64,000 bases of DNA. Source: an uncultured Verrucomicrobiota bacterium. Lineage in GTDB: Bacteria > Verrucomicrobiota > Kiritimatiellia > Kiritimatiellales > Tichowtungiaceae. Made by a program: the position numbers and the translations under genes. Shown here one piece after another: positions 1-9,427 of this stretch (position 1 is the first letter of the stretch; each line of letters begins with the position of its first letter). The notes beneath the pieces are model-generated. The model ran no database searches. It was given only the letters and a program-made list of their open reading frames with translations, and was not told where the DNA came from. Where the stretch lies: contig CAIKGD010000040.1 in assembly GCA_903826865.1 (NCBI GenBank), positions 1 through 64,000 on the forward strand, written 5' to 3'.

Positions 1-38
1 AAAAAGCCGCCCATCCGTTGACGGAATGTGCGGCTTTT
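1..38 (-). terminator. Rho-independent terminator of the aminotransferase remnant
   Basis: Read on the minus strand, a GC-rich stem (GCCGC/GCGGC plus an inner CCGT/ACGG stem with one bulge) is followed by a run of five T. It lies about 40 bases beyond the stop codon of the truncated aminotransferase gene, where a terminator for that gene is expected. Confidence 0.7.
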
Positions 39-77
39 GAGGCCTTTTTTTCAGGCCTGTGTCAGGTGAAAGTCAGC

Positions 78-222
78 TCAAACGACTTTGGCGATGGCCT
101 GGCAGACGTAATCGATGTTTTTACTATTCAGCGCAGCGACACACATGCGACCGGTGTCGGTGCCGTATACACCGAATTCACTGCGCAGGCGCACCATTTG
201 GTCTTTGGACAGGCCCCCGTCA
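78..222 (-). pseudogene. C-terminal fragment of an aspartate/aromatic aminotransferase
   Basis: The minus strand encodes about 47 residues ending at a TGA stop. They read like the last helix and strand of class I aspartate/tyrosine aminotransferases (AspC/TyrB): GLSKDQMVRLRSEFGVY, then TGRMCVAALN and NIDYVCQAIAKVV. The full enzyme has about 400 residues. Here the frame meets a stop at once upstream, so most of the gene is missing. The break coincides with the start of a fragment of a second, divergently oriented gene, which points to one deletion that removed the 5' ends of both. The family assignment is from motif similarity alone. Confidence 0.75.
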
Positions 223-224
223 GC

Positions 225-414
225 TATTCAAAAAACAGGTGCGCATGGTGGATCGACGTATTACGAACATCTGGCATTTTATGAGGCCATACGGAACGGC
301 ACACCGCCGCCAGTCTCTGCGGAGGAGGGGTTCATGGCTGTAGCTGTGGGCGTTGCGGTCGAGCTGTCTGTACGGACCGGGCAACCTGTATTTATGAAAG
401 ACATTCTGAGCTGA
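225..414 (+). pseudogene. C-terminal fragment of a Gfo/Idh/MocA-family oxidoreductase
   Basis: The plus strand encodes about 60 residues typical of the C-terminus of NAD(P)-dependent sugar oxidoreductases of the Gfo/Idh/MocA family: TGAHGGSTYYEHLAFYEAIR, then NGTPPPVSAEEG, a hydrophobic GVAVELS helix and QPVFMKDIL before TGA. No start codon or Rossmann fold remains; the intact family has about 350-450 residues. It faces away from the aminotransferase remnant, and the downstream LacI regulator is in the same orientation. Such oxidoreductases are common beside sugar regulators and transporters, so it may once have belonged to this locus. Confidence 0.72.
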
Positions 415-526
415 AAGCACCGAAAGTTGATCGATAGTCTGTTGGAGTATCTGCAGTAGACGTTTATTGGCGGATGATGGGTTCATCAATTTTTACGTAT
501 CGTCATTTTAATGAAAATTTAAGAAT

Positions 527-1567
527 ATGACGGGCAGAAAAGTCAGGATGATTGATATTGCACGGGAAGCTGGCGTGACTCCGTCCACTGTTTCTCTGGC
601 GTTAAGCAATCATCCTAGAATTGCTGCAGCAACAAAGTCGCGAATACATAAAATTTGTGAACAACTGGGATATTATCCGGATCCGGCTGCTCGGGCATTG
701 GCGCATAGAGCGGCAGAAAATGGCGAATCTCACTATCTGGGGACACTGGCTTTGCTGGAAAGCGAGAAACGGTTTCAGTTTGCCAATCAGTTCCCTGATT
801 TTAAGCAATGGAACCAGCAGTTAACTGATATCTGTTTGCGCGCGGGTTATCGACTGGAACATTTTGTAGTCGGACCCACATCGGGGAATCAACATGCGCT
901 CAATCGAATTCTGCAAGCCAGAGGGATTCGCGGACTGTTAGTGTATGGATGTCATCAAAATGTACAATGTTGGGAGATTGATTGGAATCGGTATGCGACT
1001 GTAACGTATGGCAACGCATCGCACGAACGTTTCGCCCACAACATTATAAGTAATTCTTATCAGGATGTTTATGATGCGGTGGTCAATCTTCGGAGCCGGG
1101 GGTATAAACGCCCAGGGTTTTTCACAACAACTCCTTATTTTGACCAGGGGGAGGTAGCATTTTCCTATGCCTTTGAAGGCTGGGGGAAAAACCGTAAAAA
1201 CTCGAAATTGATTTTGGAACAGCCGCTGAAACAAAATGATCAGCGTGAAAAGTTTATGGCCTGGTTTAGGCATTATGCGCCGGATGTAATTGTGACTAAT
1301 TACGACGCAGAGATGTTTAATATATTTTCCGCTGAGGGAGTTCGTGTGCCGGAGGATGTAGGATGTCTGTATCTGGATGTCTGGCCGTCGATGAGGCATC
1401 TTTCCGGCTTGTTTCAATTTCGCGACGCAGTCTATCAAATAATGGTGGACTTGTTGCACGGGATGCTGATGCGACATGAGTTTGGCACTCCGGCGCAGCC
1501 GTATTGTGTGCAGATCCCGTCTCTTTGGAATGAAGGAAAAACTTTGCGTCCATCTCCGTCAGCATGA
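527..1567 (+). CDS. LacI-family transcriptional regulator
   Basis: A 346-residue sugar-responsive repressor or activator. Residues 8-32 form the classic LacI helix-turn-helix (IDIAREAGVTPSTVSLALS), followed by the hinge region (KICEQLGYYPDPAARALA). The rest is a periplasmic-binding-protein-like effector domain, rather divergent, as is usual in PVC bacteria. The length fits the family. It stands just upstream of a sodium:solute symporter, two UroD-family genes and a rhamnosidase, so it probably controls them in response to a sugar such as rhamnose or a derivative. The effector cannot be read from sequence, and I saw no obvious operator palindrome. The start is the first ATG of the HTH frame, after an A-rich stretch without a strong ribosome binding site. 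Confidence 0.9.
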   Translation: MTGRKVRMIDIAREAGVTPSTVSLALSNHPRIAAATKSRIHKICEQLGYYPDPAARALAHRAAENGESHYLGTLALLESEKRFQFANQFPDFKQWNQQLTDICLRAGYRLEHFVVGPTSGNQHALNRILQARGIRGLLVYGCHQNVQCWEIDWNRYATVTYGNASHERFAHNIISNSYQDVYDAVVNLRSRGYKRPGFFTTTPYFDQGEVAFSYAFEGWGKNRKNSKLILEQPLKQNDQREKFMAWFRHYAPDVIVTNYDAEMFNIFSAEGVRVPEDVGCLYLDVWPSMRHLSGLFQFRDAVYQIMVDLLHGMLMRHEFGTPAQPYCVQIPSLWNEGKTLRPSPSA

Positions 1568-1909
1568 TTCCAACTGAGTTGTTACCGGCCGGAGGAGTTT
1601 TTGGATTTGATCGCTTAAACAAGGAAAATAAAGAATGCGATAGTCCTAAGTGCAGGTGAGGCTGTCCAGATGTCCAGCTCATCTGTTACACCGCCGGGCA
1701 GAATGGTGATAATTAAAACGGATGCACTTTTCCATGAGGAACGAAGCCTTTCGACGGCGGCTCTGACGAATACGGGAGTCATCCTCGCAGGGGAGCAAAT
1801 GAAGGTAGAACATGAAAAAAGCAACTCTGATACTGCAAACGTGAGAAAAAAGAGCAGCTCGTTTGAATGCTCCTGTAAAATCGTGATAGACGAAGAAAAG
1901 GAAATATAA
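1568..1909 (+). other. 342-base gap with no recognisable gene
   Basis: An open frame of 79 codons (1670-1909) crosses this gap, but its product is rich in Ser, Thr and Glu, has no recognisable motif and lacks a ribosome binding site. I treat the region as intergenic, possibly decayed coding sequence. Its last bases supply the Shine-Dalgarno (AAAAGGAAA) of the symporter gene. I cannot point to a specific operator for the LacI regulator. Confidence 0.5.
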
Positions 1910-3853
1910 ATGGCGTTAATTGACTGGATTGTATTGGGACTTCCTCTGATTCTTCTGATCGCAATCGCGGCGTATACCAGCCGGTATCTCAAAAGCGTGG
2001 CTGATTATATGGCTGGCGGGCGTTGTGCCGGAAGGTATATGCTTTGCGTCGCTCGTGGCGAGATGGGTCTTGGGGCGGCAGTTTTTGTCACCCAGTTTGA
2101 AATATTCAATAAATCAGGGTTCACCCTCACATGGTGGAACTGGATCACGATGCCGGTGTTACTGATTATTGCTATTTCCGGGTTCGTGGTGTACCGCTTC
2201 CGGGAAACCCGCGCTCTGACGCTGGCACAGTTTCTCGAAATGCGTTACAGCCGTGCGTTACGTATCTTTTCCGGCCTGCTCGGTTTTTTTGCCGGCATTA
2301 TGAACTTCGGCATTATCCCGGCTGTTGGAGCACGCTTCTTTGTATATTTTCTCGGCCTGCCGCAGAATCTGACACTGCTGGGCGTGACGTTTCCCACGTT
2401 CATTCTCCTGATGGGTATGTTCCTGATGGTTACAACCTATCTGACATTAGCCGGCGGGCAGATCACGATTATGATCACCGACTGCACATCCGGATTGATG
2501 GGACAGTGGATGTTACTGGCCATTATTGCCACCCTGATGGGCATGTTCACCTGGTCACAGATCAGTTCGGTTATGTTGACCCGGCCCCCCGGGCAGTCTC
2601 TGATGAATCCCTTTGATTCCAAGGGACTGACCGATTTTAATATGTGCTACATCCTGATGAGTATTTTTGTGGGAGTGTACAGTACAATGGCCTGGCAGAA
2701 CTCCAGCGCCTATAATTCCGCCGCCCGGACACCTCACGAGTCACGCATGGGAAACATCCTGGGCCGTTGGAAAGAATTTGTGAATCTAACGGCCGTCACG
2801 ATGCTGGCGCTGGCGGCGATTACTTTTTTGAACCACCCGAATTTTTCAGCAGGAGCCTCCACCGTCAACGGAATTCTTGATGGCATCTCCAACCCGCAGA
2901 TCCGCGAGCAGGTTCGGATTCCGACGGCGCTTTCCACTCTCCTGCCGGCAGGGATCAAAGGGTTGCTGTGCGCAGTTCTGCTGATGGGTGTTTTCGGCGG
3001 AGACACCATTCACCTCCACTCGTGGGGAAGTATGTTTGTGCAGGATATTATTCTTCCGTTACGCAAAAAGCCGCTGTCGCCGGCATTACATATTCGTTAT
3101 TTGCGTTTGGCGATGCTTGGCGTTGCCGTCTTTGCTTTTCTGTTCGGAGCTTTTTTTACGCAGACTGAGTATGTAATCATGTGGTTTCGGGTAACCATGT
3201 CCATATATATCGGTGGCGCGGGGTCGGTGATTATTGGAGGGCTTTACTGGAAGAAAGGAACTACGGCGGGCGCCTGGGCGGCTTTGCTGACCGGCGCGGT
3301 ACTTTCCGTAGGCGGCATTATTGTCCGGCAGATTTATCCCGGATTTCCTCTCAACGGCATGGAAATTTCCTTCTGGGCGACTTTAACGGCGATCATCGTT
3401 TACGTGGGAGTCTCCGTATTGACTGTCAAAGAAAATTTTAATCTTGACCGGATGCTGCACCGCGGAGTGTATGCCATGAAAGATGATGAAGTTGCAGATG
3501 TAAATCCGGTGGTAAAACAAAAATTCAAGATTTCGAAATTGATTGGCATCGACGAAAAATTTTCCCGTTCCGACCGCCGGGTTTCCGGCGGAATTTTCTG
3601 GTGGAGCATGCTGTTATTGTTCGTTTTGATTATTGGAACCATCTGGAACCTGATTGCTCCTTGGTCAAATTACGTTTGGGCAGTCTTCTGGCGGTGGACC
3701 GGATTGCTGCTTCCCTTAACCATTGCAGTTTGTACAACCATCTGGTTCACCTTCGGAGTTTTGAAGGACATGGGCAGGTTTTTCACGGCGTTGCGGAATG
3801 AACGGGTTGATGTGCATGATGACGGAACCGTAAAACATGATTCTGCCGATTAA
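1910..3853 (+). CDS. Sodium:solute symporter (SSS family)
   Basis: A 647-residue inner-membrane protein with about 13-14 hydrophobic segments, which would couple sodium (or proton) entry to uptake of a sugar or other small solute. The N-terminus (WIVLGLPLILLIAIAAYTSR), the SVADYMAGGR segment after helix 1 and the later TYLTLAGGQ segment fit SSS transporters of the SglT/YidK type. An extended loop near residues 505-560 is followed by two final helices. AAGGAAATATAAATG gives a good start. It lies directly after the LacI gene and before the methyltransferase and rhamnosidase genes, so it probably imports the liberated sugar. The substrate is not deducible from sequence. Confidence 0.85.
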   Translation: MALIDWIVLGLPLILLIAIAAYTSRYLKSVADYMAGGRCAGRYMLCVARGEMGLGAAVFVTQFEIFNKSGFTLTWWNWITMPVLLIIAISGFVVYRFRETRALTLAQFLEMRYSRALRIFSGLLGFFAGIMNFGIIPAVGARFFVYFLGLPQNLTLLGVTFPTFILLMGMFLMVTTYLTLAGGQITIMITDCTSGLMGQWMLLAIIATLMGMFTWSQISSVMLTRPPGQSLMNPFDSKGLTDFNMCYILMSIFVGVYSTMAWQNSSAYNSAARTPHESRMGNILGRWKEFVNLTAVTMLALAAITFLNHPNFSAGASTVNGILDGISNPQIREQVRIPTALSTLLPAGIKGLLCAVLLMGVFGGDTIHLHSWGSMFVQDIILPLRKKPLSPALHIRYLRLAMLGVAVFAFLFGAFFTQTEYVIMWFRVTMSIYIGGAGSVIIGGLYWKKGTTAGAWAALLTGAVLSVGGIIVRQIYPGFPLNGMEISFWATLTAIIVYVGVSVLTVKENFNLDRMLHRGVYAMKDDEVADVNPVVKQKFKISKLIGIDEKFSRSDRRVSGGIFWWSMLLLFVLIIGTIWNLIAPWSNYVWAVFWRWTGLLLPLTIAVCTTIWFTFGVLKDMGRFFTALRNERVDVHDDGTVKHDSAD

Positions 3854-4001
3854 TCAGGAATCTTCAAGCAACTGAGATTGCTGATATATGATGAAATTTT
3901 ATTAGGGAGTGCTTTGGAGAGAGTTGATTTGGCCGATCATAAGATAAGAAGATGCCCAAAATATGCGACCACGATAATGTATTGTAACAGAAAGAAGTAT
4001 A

Positions 4002-5033
4002 ATGACATCCAGACAACTTATCCTAGATATGCTTGACCGCAAACCCGCAGCTCGACCGCCGGTTATGCCGCTTACGATGATGTTCGCCGCCGATCTTATC
4101 GGCGTTCCCTACCGGAAGTATGCCACTGATTACAAAACTTTGGCGGAAGGGCAGCTCCGCACAGCTGAAATTTTCGGGTTCGATCATGTTTCTGTCATTT
4201 CTGATCCTGCGCGTGAGGCAGCTGACTGCGGTGCGACCATTCATTTCTTCGATAATCAGCCGCCTGCGCTTGATGAAGAAAACGCGCTTTTAAAAGACAA
4301 GGCGTCACTGGCTTCCATGAAAATTCCCGATCCGTTTGGCGGCGGCCGCATGATGGATCGCATTCAGGGGGTTGCTCTGCTTCGGGAAAAGGCGGGCAAG
4401 AACTTTGCCGTGGAAGGCTGGGTCGAAGGGCCCTGCGCCGAAGCGGCTGATTTGCGCGGCATCAATACCCTCATGCTTGACTTTTATGATGATGAGGACT
4501 TTGTGCGCGATCTTTTTGCCTTCGCAACGGACATGGCCATAGTCTTTGCAAAAGCACAGATATCCGCCGGGGCCGACGTGGTCGGTGTCGGCGATGCCGC
4601 CGCCTCGCTGGTCGGCCCTGATATTTATGAAGCATTTGTGCTGCCGGAAGAAAAACGGCTCTGTGAGGCCATTCATCAGGCGGGAGCGTATGTCCGGCTG
4701 CACATTTGCGGCAATATCACCAACTCCCTCAAACACATCAAATATGCCGGATTCGATATCATCGACCTTGACTACATGGTTGAGATTGCCACAGCACGCA
4801 GTCAATTAGGAGCAGACCCCATTCTGCTCGGTAATATTGATCCTGTTTCTGTTATGCTCAATCAGACTCCGGAAAAAATAAAATCAGCGCTTACGGCCTG
4901 TCACAATGCAGCGGGAGAACGCTATATCGTTGGTGCCGGATGTGAGATTCCTCGCGGTACACCGCATGAAAATGTAGCGGCTCTTCGGGGTTTTTCCGAG
5001 GCTTTGAGTCTGCTTAATACCCGGGCGAAGTAA
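4002..5033 (+). CDS. UroD/MtaA-family cobamide methyltransferase-like protein
   Basis: A 343-residue protein of the uroporphyrinogen decarboxylase superfamily, closer to methyltransferases such as MtaA/CmuA than to HemE. The decisive residues are a zinc site: His234-x-Cys236 (LHICGN) and Cys314 (GAGCEIPRGTP), the spacing found in MtaA-type enzymes that activate a thiol for methyl transfer from a corrinoid protein. The N-terminal MLDRKPAARPPVMP motif is typical of the family. No corrinoid protein is encoded nearby. Its place beside a rhamnosidase suggests a role in handling a methylated or otherwise substituted sugar; that is inference. AAAGAAG lies before the ATG. Confidence 0.82.
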   Translation: MTSRQLILDMLDRKPAARPPVMPLTMMFAADLIGVPYRKYATDYKTLAEGQLRTAEIFGFDHVSVISDPAREAADCGATIHFFDNQPPALDEENALLKDKASLASMKIPDPFGGGRMMDRIQGVALLREKAGKNFAVEGWVEGPCAEAADLRGINTLMLDFYDDEDFVRDLFAFATDMAIVFAKAQISAGADVVGVGDAAASLVGPDIYEAFVLPEEKRLCEAIHQAGAYVRLHICGNITNSLKHIKYAGFDIIDLDYMVEIATARSQLGADPILLGNIDPVSVMLNQTPEKIKSALTACHNAAGERYIVGAGCEIPRGTPHENVAALRGFSEALSLLNTRAK

Positions 5034-5155
5034 GCAAAGATAATTTATCCATGTGGGTTGTTCGATGAGAATCCGCAACTTACCGGGACTTCCGATAAAA
5101 TTGATCTTAGGTTCTTACGTTTAATTATTTCGTCGTTTGATGGTAGAAAAATAAC

Positions 5156-7951
5156 ATGAAAACACGCTGGTCAGCAAAGCGGATATGGTGCTCTCAGAAC
5201 GGTATGCATGAATACAATCAAACAGTTCTGTTTAAAAAAGAGTTTGAGCTTAAGACCGTCGGTGAGGCTTCGTTGCGGATTACAGCCGACAGCTGGTATC
5301 GTGTGTCTGTGAACGGCAGGTGGGTTCACGACGGCCCGGCAAGGGCGTATCCCGAGCATTTTCTCTTTGACACCTTTGCCGTCGGTGACCTGCTCAAAAA
5401 GGGTGCAAATGTAATCGAAGTGATCGCCCGGTACTACGGCATCGGTACATTTCATCAACTTCCGCAACAGGCCGGCCTTCTTGCGCAACTGGACACAGAG
5501 GAGGTTCGTGTCGCCACCGACTCATCCTGGCTGGCTTCGCCGTCGCATGCGTGGCAACAGTGGACACCGAAAGTTTCTATCCAGATGGAACCGGTTGAAG
5601 AATATGATGCCCGCCTCGAAAAGGTGCTTGATTGGCAGCCTGTTGTGACTGTGAAACGCCCGGGAAGGATTTTCCCCCGCCAGGTTGGATTGCTGACAAA
5701 AAGGCCGCGCCGTTTTAAAAACTTGCACAGCGCGACAGTCGTTAAGCGCTCCAGACCGCAGTATACTGTGCCGGTAACGCAGATTGCACATCCGGGAGTT
5801 ATTGAAGCGAACGGCTGTACTACGCGTCCGGTTGTGCTGGGTTCTATATTGACCGTCCATAAAACTCAGCAGTTTGATTTTGGTCTTGAACGCAAGAAAG
5901 ATGACTTCACCAATCCCGGAGCAAGGAACTGGATGGTGGCAGTTTGTGGCTATACCGTGAAGTCAGGCAAAGTAATTCTTCCGCGAGGCTCCCATCAGGT
6001 TCTTTTTATCTGCACGTCATTTTTCGGTCATGAAAAGGATTTGGCATTTCCATTCCTGCAAATGTCCGGCGGGCAGTGGGGTGAGTGGAAGGTCTTTGTT
6101 CTTGATGAGTTTCTATTCCGGTCGAATGACCGGCTCTGGTTTTCTTTTCCTAATGATCAGTTGCAGAAACTTCACGCCGGATATCAGCAGAGGGTTAAAC
6201 GGTTAGCCGCTGCCTGCAAAACCAGAAAACAGGTCGACGAGTTGCCGGGCTGCCGCTTCAGATATCTTTCGGAAGAACAGATTTTTATGGGAGATTTTGC
6301 GGCGGAGTTCGCTGCCCGCGAACCGGCTGGTTCTGCCGACCATCTATTCGATGGAAAAACTGTAAAGCCGGCTGTAAACGGCGATGTTGAGCTCTGCTTC
6401 GATTTAGGCGAACAGTCCTGCGGATATTTTGATTTCAGGATCAGGGCAGATGAAGGTGTCATCGTTGATCTGAATGCAATTGAAAACATCCGGGAGGACG
6501 GGATTTTGCAACACGTGCAGGCCTACAACCGTAACGGCATGCGCTACATCACCAAAAACGGCATCAACAGCTTCGTCTCGCTCAAGCGTCGTGCCGGGCG
6601 GTATCTGTTTGTAACTTTGCGCAATCAGAAAACCCCGGTTGAAATAAAAACCCTGCGAATCATCGAATCAACCGCTCCGGTTACAGCAACAGGATTTTTT
6701 GAGTGTAGCGATATTCTGCTGAATGAAATATGGAAGATATCGGAACGAACCCTTCGGCTCTGCATGGAAGACACCTTTACAGACTGTCCACTTTACGAAC
6801 AGACTCTTTGGATTGGCGATGCCCGTAATGAAGCACTCTACGCTTTCACCGCGTACGGCAACTTCGATGTCTCCATGCGCAGTCTGGAGCTTGGCGCACA
6901 ATCACTTGAACGCTTCCCGATTGTCGGCTGCCAGGTTCCCTCCTCATGGGACTGCATTCTGCCAGCGTGGAGCTTCCTCTGGGGTATACATGTTTGGGAA
7001 CACTATTTTTACAGCGGCGACCGCCAGTTTCTTCGGAAAATATGGGCGGCTGTGCAGAAAAATATTGATGGTGCGCTCGGTATGCTGGACGGGAACGGTC
7101 TTTTTAGCGGCACCTTTTGGAACCTGTTTGAATGGGCGCCGATAGATCAGAATCATGCGACGGTACTTCACAACAGCATGCTTCTTGTCGGGGCGTTGCG
7201 TGCCGCCGAAAGTTGCGCCGCAGTTCTGAAAGACGAAAAAGCACAGAAACGGCTGGTCACCGCTCGCCGAAAACTGGTTCAGGCAATCAATAAAACCTGG
7301 GACAGCAAAAAATGCTGTTATCCAGACAGTATTTATGAAAACGGCAACCCAAGCCCGGCCGTTTGCCAGCACACCTCCATGTTCCCGATCCTGTTTGATA
7401 TGATTCCTGCAGGAAAAAAAGAGGCGCTTCGGCAGAACCTTCAAAACCCGCCAAGCGGAATGACAACGGCGGGGTCGCCGTTTGCCATGCAATTTATGTA
7501 CGAAGCCCTCGAAAAACTGGGCGAGTTTGATTCGGTTCTCGATTCCCTCCGCACCGGGTTCCGGCCAATGGTTGATGCCGGAGCAAGCACCGTGTGGGAA
7601 ACCTTTGCGGGCAGTACTTGCTCTCCGGAAGGGTTTTCAACGCGCAGCCATTGTCACGCGTGGTCGTCGAGTCCAATTTACTTTCTTAACCGGATCGTGC
7701 TGGGCATTCGCCAGACGGCGGTCGGTGGCAAAGCGTTTGAAATAAGTCCGTGGATTGGCGGATTGACATATGCGCAGGGTGCTACAGCAACTCCGGCAGG
7801 TCCGGTCTCCGTAGGTTGGAAAATTAAAGGTGGAATTTTACGGATTGTTATCACTGCACCCAAAGGCATCAAAACACAGTTCATACCCAACGCCAGTCAT
7901 AAAGAGTTCGCGGTGAAGGTGGAGCGTCTGTTTCGAAAAACGACAGTGTAG
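5156..7951 (+). CDS. Alpha-L-rhamnosidase (GH78)
   Basis: A 931-residue glycosidase that should remove terminal alpha-L-rhamnose from glycans or glycosides. An N-terminal beta-sandwich (VSVNGRWVHDGPAR) precedes the (alpha/alpha)6 barrel. The family signature is present: Asp543 (TDCPLYE), Glu548, Trp552 and Asp555 (IGDARNE) have the same spacing as Asp631/Glu636/Trp640/Asp643 of Streptomyces avermitilis SaRha78A. Glu815 in VWETF is the likely general base. A C-terminal beta domain follows (ISPWIGGLTYAQG). No signal peptide is visible, so it probably acts in the cytoplasm on imported oligosaccharides, consistent with the adjacent symporter. It sits between two UroD-family genes in the same orientation. 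Confidence 0.87.
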   Translation: MKTRWSAKRIWCSQNGMHEYNQTVLFKKEFELKTVGEASLRITADSWYRVSVNGRWVHDGPARAYPEHFLFDTFAVGDLLKKGANVIEVIARYYGIGTFHQLPQQAGLLAQLDTEEVRVATDSSWLASPSHAWQQWTPKVSIQMEPVEEYDARLEKVLDWQPVVTVKRPGRIFPRQVGLLTKRPRRFKNLHSATVVKRSRPQYTVPVTQIAHPGVIEANGCTTRPVVLGSILTVHKTQQFDFGLERKKDDFTNPGARNWMVAVCGYTVKSGKVILPRGSHQVLFICTSFFGHEKDLAFPFLQMSGGQWGEWKVFVLDEFLFRSNDRLWFSFPNDQLQKLHAGYQQRVKRLAAACKTRKQVDELPGCRFRYLSEEQIFMGDFAAEFAAREPAGSADHLFDGKTVKPAVNGDVELCFDLGEQSCGYFDFRIRADEGVIVDLNAIENIREDGILQHVQAYNRNGMRYITKNGINSFVSLKRRAGRYLFVTLRNQKTPVEIKTLRIIESTAPVTATGFFECSDILLNEIWKISERTLRLCMEDTFTDCPLYEQTLWIGDARNEALYAFTAYGNFDVSMRSLELGAQSLERFPIVGCQVPSSWDCILPAWSFLWGIHVWEHYFYSGDRQFLRKIWAAVQKNIDGALGMLDGNGLFSGTFWNLFEWAPIDQNHATVLHNSMLLVGALRAAESCAAVLKDEKAQKRLVTARRKLVQAINKTWDSKKCCYPDSIYENGNPSPAVCQHTSMFPILFDMIPAGKKEALRQNLQNPPSGMTTAGSPFAMQFMYEALEKLGEFDSVLDSLRTGFRPMVDAGASTVWETFAGSTCSPEGFSTRSHCHAWSSSPIYFLNRIVLGIRQTAVGGKAFEISPWIGGLTYAQGATATPAGPVSVGWKIKGGILRIVITAPKGIKTQFIPNASHKEFAVKVERLFRKTTV

Positions 7952-7972
7952 CTTTATAAAAAAGGAGTTTCT

Positions 7973-9031
7973 ATGAACGCACGGGAAAGAGTTTTAGCCG
8001 TACTGAACCGCAAAGCACCCGACCGGATTCCGGTTGATATCTGGCTGGTACCCGAATTGATTGAAAGATTTAAAGTCAACCTGAATATAGACGACGAACT
8101 CGATATCTATCGCAAGCTCGATATTGATAAAATCGCATGGATAGGGATCCCTTATAAGGGGGCGGTACCTGAAGACCCGACCGAACACACGGAGGTGAAT
8201 CATTGGGGTGTCAAATTTAAAAAGGTTGATGCCAATGGAAGCGCCCATTACGGTGAAGTGGCTTTCAATCCGCTTCTTGAACTCAATTCGGTTGAACAGC
8301 TTGAAGACTATCCGTGGCCGAAGCCCGACGATTTTGATTATGTGACTGCTGCGGCGGAAGCGAAAAAACTGGCCAAAGAATTTGTCACTCTCGGCCCGTG
8401 GATTTCACTTTTTGAAATCTATTGCCAGATGCGCTCCTTGGGAGAAGCGCTCATGGATACCGTCGCCGAGCCGGAATTCCTGCATGCCGCGCTCGACCAA
8501 ATCGCTTGGTCGCAGGGCGAAATGGTGCGGCGGTTTCTAGAGGCGGCCGGCGGGGCGATAGATATGGTGTTCATCAGCGACGATATCGGTTCGCAGACGA
8601 GTCTGCTGATGTCCCCGGAAGCTTTCGACGAGTTCATTTTTCCTCGGCTCAAAAAATGGTGTGGTATGATTCATTCGTATGGTGCCAAAGTATTTTTCCA
8701 TACGGACGGAGCCGCAGAGCCGCTGATTCCTCGCTTAATCGAGGCCGGAATTGATGTTCTCAATCCCATTCAGCACGTTTGCCCGGGAATGGATTGCAAA
8801 GAGATCAAGGCCAAATACGGAGACCGGCTCATATTTCACGGCGGAGTCGAAAATCAGAAAATTCTTCCCTTCGGCACACCCGATGAAGTCGCGGCGGAGA
8901 CGCGTAAATGTATCGATGAACTTGGCCCGGTCGGCTATTTGCCCTGTTCCTGCCACTTCGCTCAGGCCGACACCCCGATTGAAAACGTCATGGCGCTTAT
9001 CAAAACTGTCCAGCAATATAGTCGTTCATGA
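7973..9031 (+). CDS. UroD-family protein, second type
   Basis: A 352-residue member of the uroporphyrinogen decarboxylase superfamily. It begins with the usual MNARERVLAVLNRKAPDRIP. The metal-binding pattern differs from the copy at 4002: His243-x-Asp245 (FHTDG) replaces His-x-Cys, and a Cys325-x-Cys327-His328 cluster (PCSCHFAQADTP) lies near the C-terminus. This version is abundant in Lentisphaerota/Kiritimatiellota-type genomes and its reaction is not established. It follows the rhamnosidase stop by 21 bases with an excellent AAAGGAG site, so the two are probably co-transcribed. It is unlikely to be HemE: the context is sugar degradation and the paralogue is next door. Confidence 0.82.
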   Translation: MNARERVLAVLNRKAPDRIPVDIWLVPELIERFKVNLNIDDELDIYRKLDIDKIAWIGIPYKGAVPEDPTEHTEVNHWGVKFKKVDANGSAHYGEVAFNPLLELNSVEQLEDYPWPKPDDFDYVTAAAEAKKLAKEFVTLGPWISLFEIYCQMRSLGEALMDTVAEPEFLHAALDQIAWSQGEMVRRFLEAAGGAIDMVFISDDIGSQTSLLMSPEAFDEFIFPRLKKWCGMIHSYGAKVFFHTDGAAEPLIPRLIEAGIDVLNPIQHVCPGMDCKEIKAKYGDRLIFHGGVENQKILPFGTPDEVAAETRKCIDELGPVGYLPCSCHFAQADTPIENVMALIKTVQQYSRS

Positions 9032-9427
9032 AGAATTTAAATATTTCAATACTAGGGGAGATATACAAGAAGATTGGAAAGGTATGCAAAAAAACTAGTG
9101 ATGGTAATCGCCTCACCCGTTTCCTTTTTTTTCAGGGACTGCTCGATCATTCTGCTCTCAACTATATATTGAAAACCAGATACCTCCGGGGTTGCTTTCT
9201 GGGTCATCCAGATCGCAGTGTTTTTACCTCTCCAATTGCGTTAAAGGGTTCCTTTTCTATTGCTGCCAGAGCCCTTGTTCATGTATTTCTTTCCACTGAT
9301 TTTGGATATGGGGGTGTTTCTCCCGCTCAGGCCCTTTTTGAAATCTAATTCAGGGACAATTTTGGATTTAGTCGAAATAAAGTTATTTTCCCATAATAAT
9401 TTGGTTTTGTTAGGTTTTTTATAAAAA
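9032..9427 (+). other. 396-base gap without a convincing gene
   Basis: The plus strand holds a 106-codon open frame (9028-9348) overlapping the preceding stop, but it has no recognisable motif and no ribosome binding site. The region is AT-rich, especially just before tRNA-Arg, where a promoter for the tRNA must lie. I see no repeat, ncRNA or clear terminator in it. Confidence 0.5.

Noticed and set aside
938-1477. 179-codon minus-strand frame over the regulator
   Set aside because: Antisense shadow of the LacI gene, whose HTH is unambiguous.
1670-1909. 79-codon frame before the symporter
   Set aside because: No ribosome binding site, no motif and low-complexity Ser/Thr/Glu composition; kept only as a note on the gap.
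4002-5033. HemE (uroporphyrinogen decarboxylase proper)
   Set aside because: The His-x-Cys...Cys zinc pattern, a paralogue nearby and the sugar-degradation context fit MtaA-type proteins better than heme synthesis.
9028-9348. 106-codon frame before tRNA-Arg
   Set aside because: Begins across the end of the UroD-family gene, lacks a ribosome binding site and recognisable motifs.
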